DNA of 52,500 nt from Candidatus Aminicenantota bacterium. Its GTDB lineage: Bacteria > Acidobacteriota > Aminicenantia > S016-38. Under the pieces are notes generated by a model. It made no database searches. It was not told where the DNA came from and saw nothing but the letters and a program-made list of their open reading frames with translations. The stretch spans positions 1 to 52,500 of the forward strand of contig JAMOUJ010000003.1 of the NCBI GenBank assembly GCA_027068075.1. Direction: 5' to 3'. Below, piece after piece: positions 50,749-52,500 of the stretch (positions are counted from its first letter, which is position 1; each line of letters opens with the position of its first letter). A program made the position numbers and the translations under genes.

Positions 50749-52500
50749 ATGAGAAGAGTGGTTAAACTCGCTTCAATTTTTATCGGCCTGTGGATGGTGG
50801 CCTCCACCACTACCGTCCCTGTAGCCCAGACCGAAAGGATATGGCTCGGACCTGACTGGTGGGCCAACAGACTCCAGGACTGGAGAATTGAGACGGGAAA
50901 GATTCTCTCCAGGTCTGGCCAGAACAGGACCGCCTTTATACTTACCTACAGGCTGTCAGACCGAAACCTGCCCTTCAGTATGAATACAAAATTAAGCCTT
51001 TCAGGAAAGGACCTCAATGGAAAAGCCGGCTTCAGGCTGGGAATTCACGGCCTTTTTGACGACTACCGGGACGATGCCGTCTACGGGAAAGGAATTGACG
51101 CCGGGGTTGATACCGGGGGAAATCTTTTCATAGGCGAAAAAAGCAAGCCTTTACCCTGGCTCAGGTGGGCGCTGAGAGAAGGGGTAAAGATCGGAGTTAA
51201 AGGAAGACCGGAAGGAGAAAACACTCGCCTTTGCGTTGAAGCCCTCTGGGGAGAGAAAAGGGACAAATTCTGCCTTCTTCTTCCCTCAAGCCGTCTTGAA
51301 GGCGGGATTGCCCTCCTCTCTCACCTGGAAGGGGATGCCGGAGGCTGGCGATTCTCCCCCCCTGAACTTGCTGGAGAAAGGATCTCTTACCGGGCGGACC
51401 ACCGCTTCGGTCCTGTTCTTTTCATCCTTTACACCTTAAGCGACGGGATGCTCAAACTTACCGCCCAGATGCCCCCTGTGGGAAGGGAGGATGGAAGGGC
51501 TGTATACATTGAGGTCAAGGAAAAGGAGGGATGGAAGAGGATAGACTCTGCAACCATTCACCCCCTTTCCCGCACGGCAACCTTCAGGATTGAAAACTGG
51601 GACGGCAGTGCTGATCATCGGATCAGGGTATGCTACCCCTATCTCTGGAAGGGAAGGGAAAGGAAACTGGACTGCCTGGAGGGCCTTGTGAAGAAGGAGC
51701 CTTCAGGAAAAGAGGAGTTCGTCCTTGCTGCCTTCACCGGGAACGGCCCCCTTGGCTTTCCCCACAAGGAACTCGTCTCCAGCGTCGCAAAGCATAACCC
51801 TGACCTTCTGTTCTTCTCCGGCGATCAGATTTACGAGAGAGCAGGCGGATTCGGTTATCAAATGCAACCCCTCAAGGAGGCCATGCTGGATTATCTGAGA
51901 AAATGGTATCTTTTCGGCTGGGCATTTGGAGACCTCCTCCGCACCACCCCTTCAGTGGTTATACCTGACGACCACGATGTTTTCCACGGAAATTTGTGGG
52001 GCTGTGGGGGAAAACCCGCAGACCGCAGCCGGGGAACCAAGGTGGACTGGCAGGACAGCGGTGGATACATAATGCCACCCGTATGGATAAGGGCAGTGGA
52101 AAGAACCCAGACCTCCCACCTTCCCGACCCCTACGATCCTGAGCCTGTAAAACAGGGCATAGGCGTATACTACACCCATCTTCGCTACGGTGGGATAAGT
52201 TTCGCAGTGATAGAGGACCGCAAATTTAAATCGGCCCCAAAACCCCTCCTTCCCGAAGCAGACATAAGAAATGGGTGGCCAAGAAACCCCAATTTTGACC
52301 CGAAAACCCAGGCAGACCCTCCGGGGGCTGTGCTTCTTGGGGAAAGACAACTGCACTTCCTCAGGGAATGGGTTACTGACTGGTCAGGTGATGTCTGGAT
52401 GAAGGTGGTACTCTCCCAGACCATCTTTGCCAACTTCACCACCATACCTGCCGATGCCGCAAACGACGATGTGGTCCCATCAATAAAGATTCCCGGACCT
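50749..52500 (+). CDS. PhoD-like metallophosphatase (C-terminus beyond window)
   Basis: Open for 584 codons to the right edge. The N-terminus is a signal peptide (KLASIFIGLWMVASTTTVPVA). A strand-rich region of about 320 residues precedes the PhoD-like metallophosphatase core, much longer than the usual PhoD N-domain. The core has LAAFTGNGPLGFPH (start), LLFFSGDQIYE with the metal Asp (about 359-366), VVIPDDHDVFHGN (about 404) and ISFAVIEDRKFK. Alkaline phosphatase D or phosphodiesterase activity outside the membrane is likely; the substrate is unknown. AAGGAG lies ten bases upstream of ATG 50749. The gene continues past the right edge. Confidence 0.85.
   Translation, partial: MRRVVKLASIFIGLWMVASTTTVPVAQTERIWLGPDWWANRLQDWRIETGKILSRSGQNRTAFILTYRLSDRNLPFSMNTKLSLSGKDLNGKAGFRLGIHGLFDDYRDDAVYGKGIDAGVDTGGNLFIGEKSKPLPWLRWALREGVKIGVKGRPEGENTRLCVEALWGEKRDKFCLLLPSSRLEGGIALLSHLEGDAGGWRFSPPELAGERISYRADHRFGPVLFILYTLSDGMLKLTAQMPPVGREDGRAVYIEVKEKEGWKRIDSATIHPLSRTATFRIENWDGSADHRIRVCYPYLWKGRERKLDCLEGLVKKEPSGKEEFVLAAFTGNGPLGFPHKELVSSVAKHNPDLLFFSGDQIYERAGGFGYQMQPLKEAMLDYLRKWYLFGWAFGDLLRTTPSVVIPDDHDVFHGNLWGCGGKPADRSRGTKVDWQDSGGYIMPPVWIRAVERTQTSHLPDPYDPEPVKQGIGVYYTHLRYGGISFAVIEDRKFKSAPKPLLPEADIRNGWPRNPNFDPKTQADPPGAVLLGERQLHFLREWVTDWSGDVWMKVVLSQTIFANFTTIPADAANDDVVPSIKIPGP

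Noticed and set aside
1-52500. CRISPR arrays, toxin-antitoxin or restriction systems
   Set aside because: No regularly spaced repeats and no cas, nuclease, methylase or toxin-like genes were found on either strand.

Overview
The window looks like a chromosome segment of a diderm (Gram-negative-type), probably thermophilic, microaerobic or oxygen-tolerant anaerobic bacterium. Evidence for an outer membrane is a beta-barrel-like protein ending in Phe, SPOR and LytM/EnvC proteins and the absence of Gram-positive surface anchors. Thermophily is only inferred, from heavy AGG/AGA (Arg) and ATA (Ile) codon use, Lys/Glu-rich proteins and very tight gene packing. Secreted six-bladed propeller proteins, an SBBP-repeat protein and C10 peptidases recall Aminicenantota/Acidobacteriota-like lineages, but no rRNA is present and the placement is tentative.

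Layout. 1-4.9 kb (minus): a GAF/sigma-54 activator cut by the window edge, overlapped by a transmembrane Ser/Thr kinase with FG-GAP-like and TPR regions, then a secreted propeller protein; a divergent propeller lipoprotein (4994) faces it. 6.0-12.7 kb (minus): one operon ftsH-cdaA-cdaR-glmM-pdxJ-ackA, joining c-di-AMP synthesis, amino-sugar supply, proteolysis, vitamin B6 and acetate metabolism. 12.8-16.6 kb (plus): a UPF0104 flippase-like protein followed by envC, a ctpA-like gene and yibQ, a conserved peptidoglycan-remodelling set in which the protease-like member has lost its active site. 16.5-25.7 kb (minus): SBBP/PKD surface protein, barrel protein, TPR protein, slipin, SPOR protein, penicillin acylase family protein and ElyC-like protein. 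25.7-32.8 kb (minus): secA-guaB, and a PP2C phosphatase plus an FHA-linked pseudoprotease behind a promoter and an attenuator-like leader. 32.8-38.2 kb (minus): sucC-sucD-cobO and two tandem secreted C10 cysteine peptidases. 38.4-40.5 kb (plus): feoAB.

40.5-48.5 kb is the most coherent system: a PerR-type regulator divergent from fprA, an unrecognised 207-residue protein, a 1-Cys peroxiredoxin, rubrerythrin, superoxide reductase, two ferritin-like proteins, a flavin reductase, rubredoxin, and then cydAB. Together these can reduce O2, superoxide and peroxide with rubredoxin as electron carrier, store or buffer iron, and remove O2 at the membrane. A PerR-like box covers the promoter. 48.5-52.5 kb holds an AI-2E-family membrane protein, a convergent zinc-ribbon coiled-coil gene fused in transcript to a CAU-anticodon tRNA, a roughly 370 bp poorly coding stretch, and a PhoD-like phosphatase cut by the right edge.

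A theme seen by eye is extended -10 promoters (TGn plus TATAAT-like), several placed 6-7 bases before a start codon that has no Shine-Dalgarno, suggesting leaderless transcripts beside ordinary GGAGG-led genes. No CRISPR array, intact insertion sequence or rRNA was seen.
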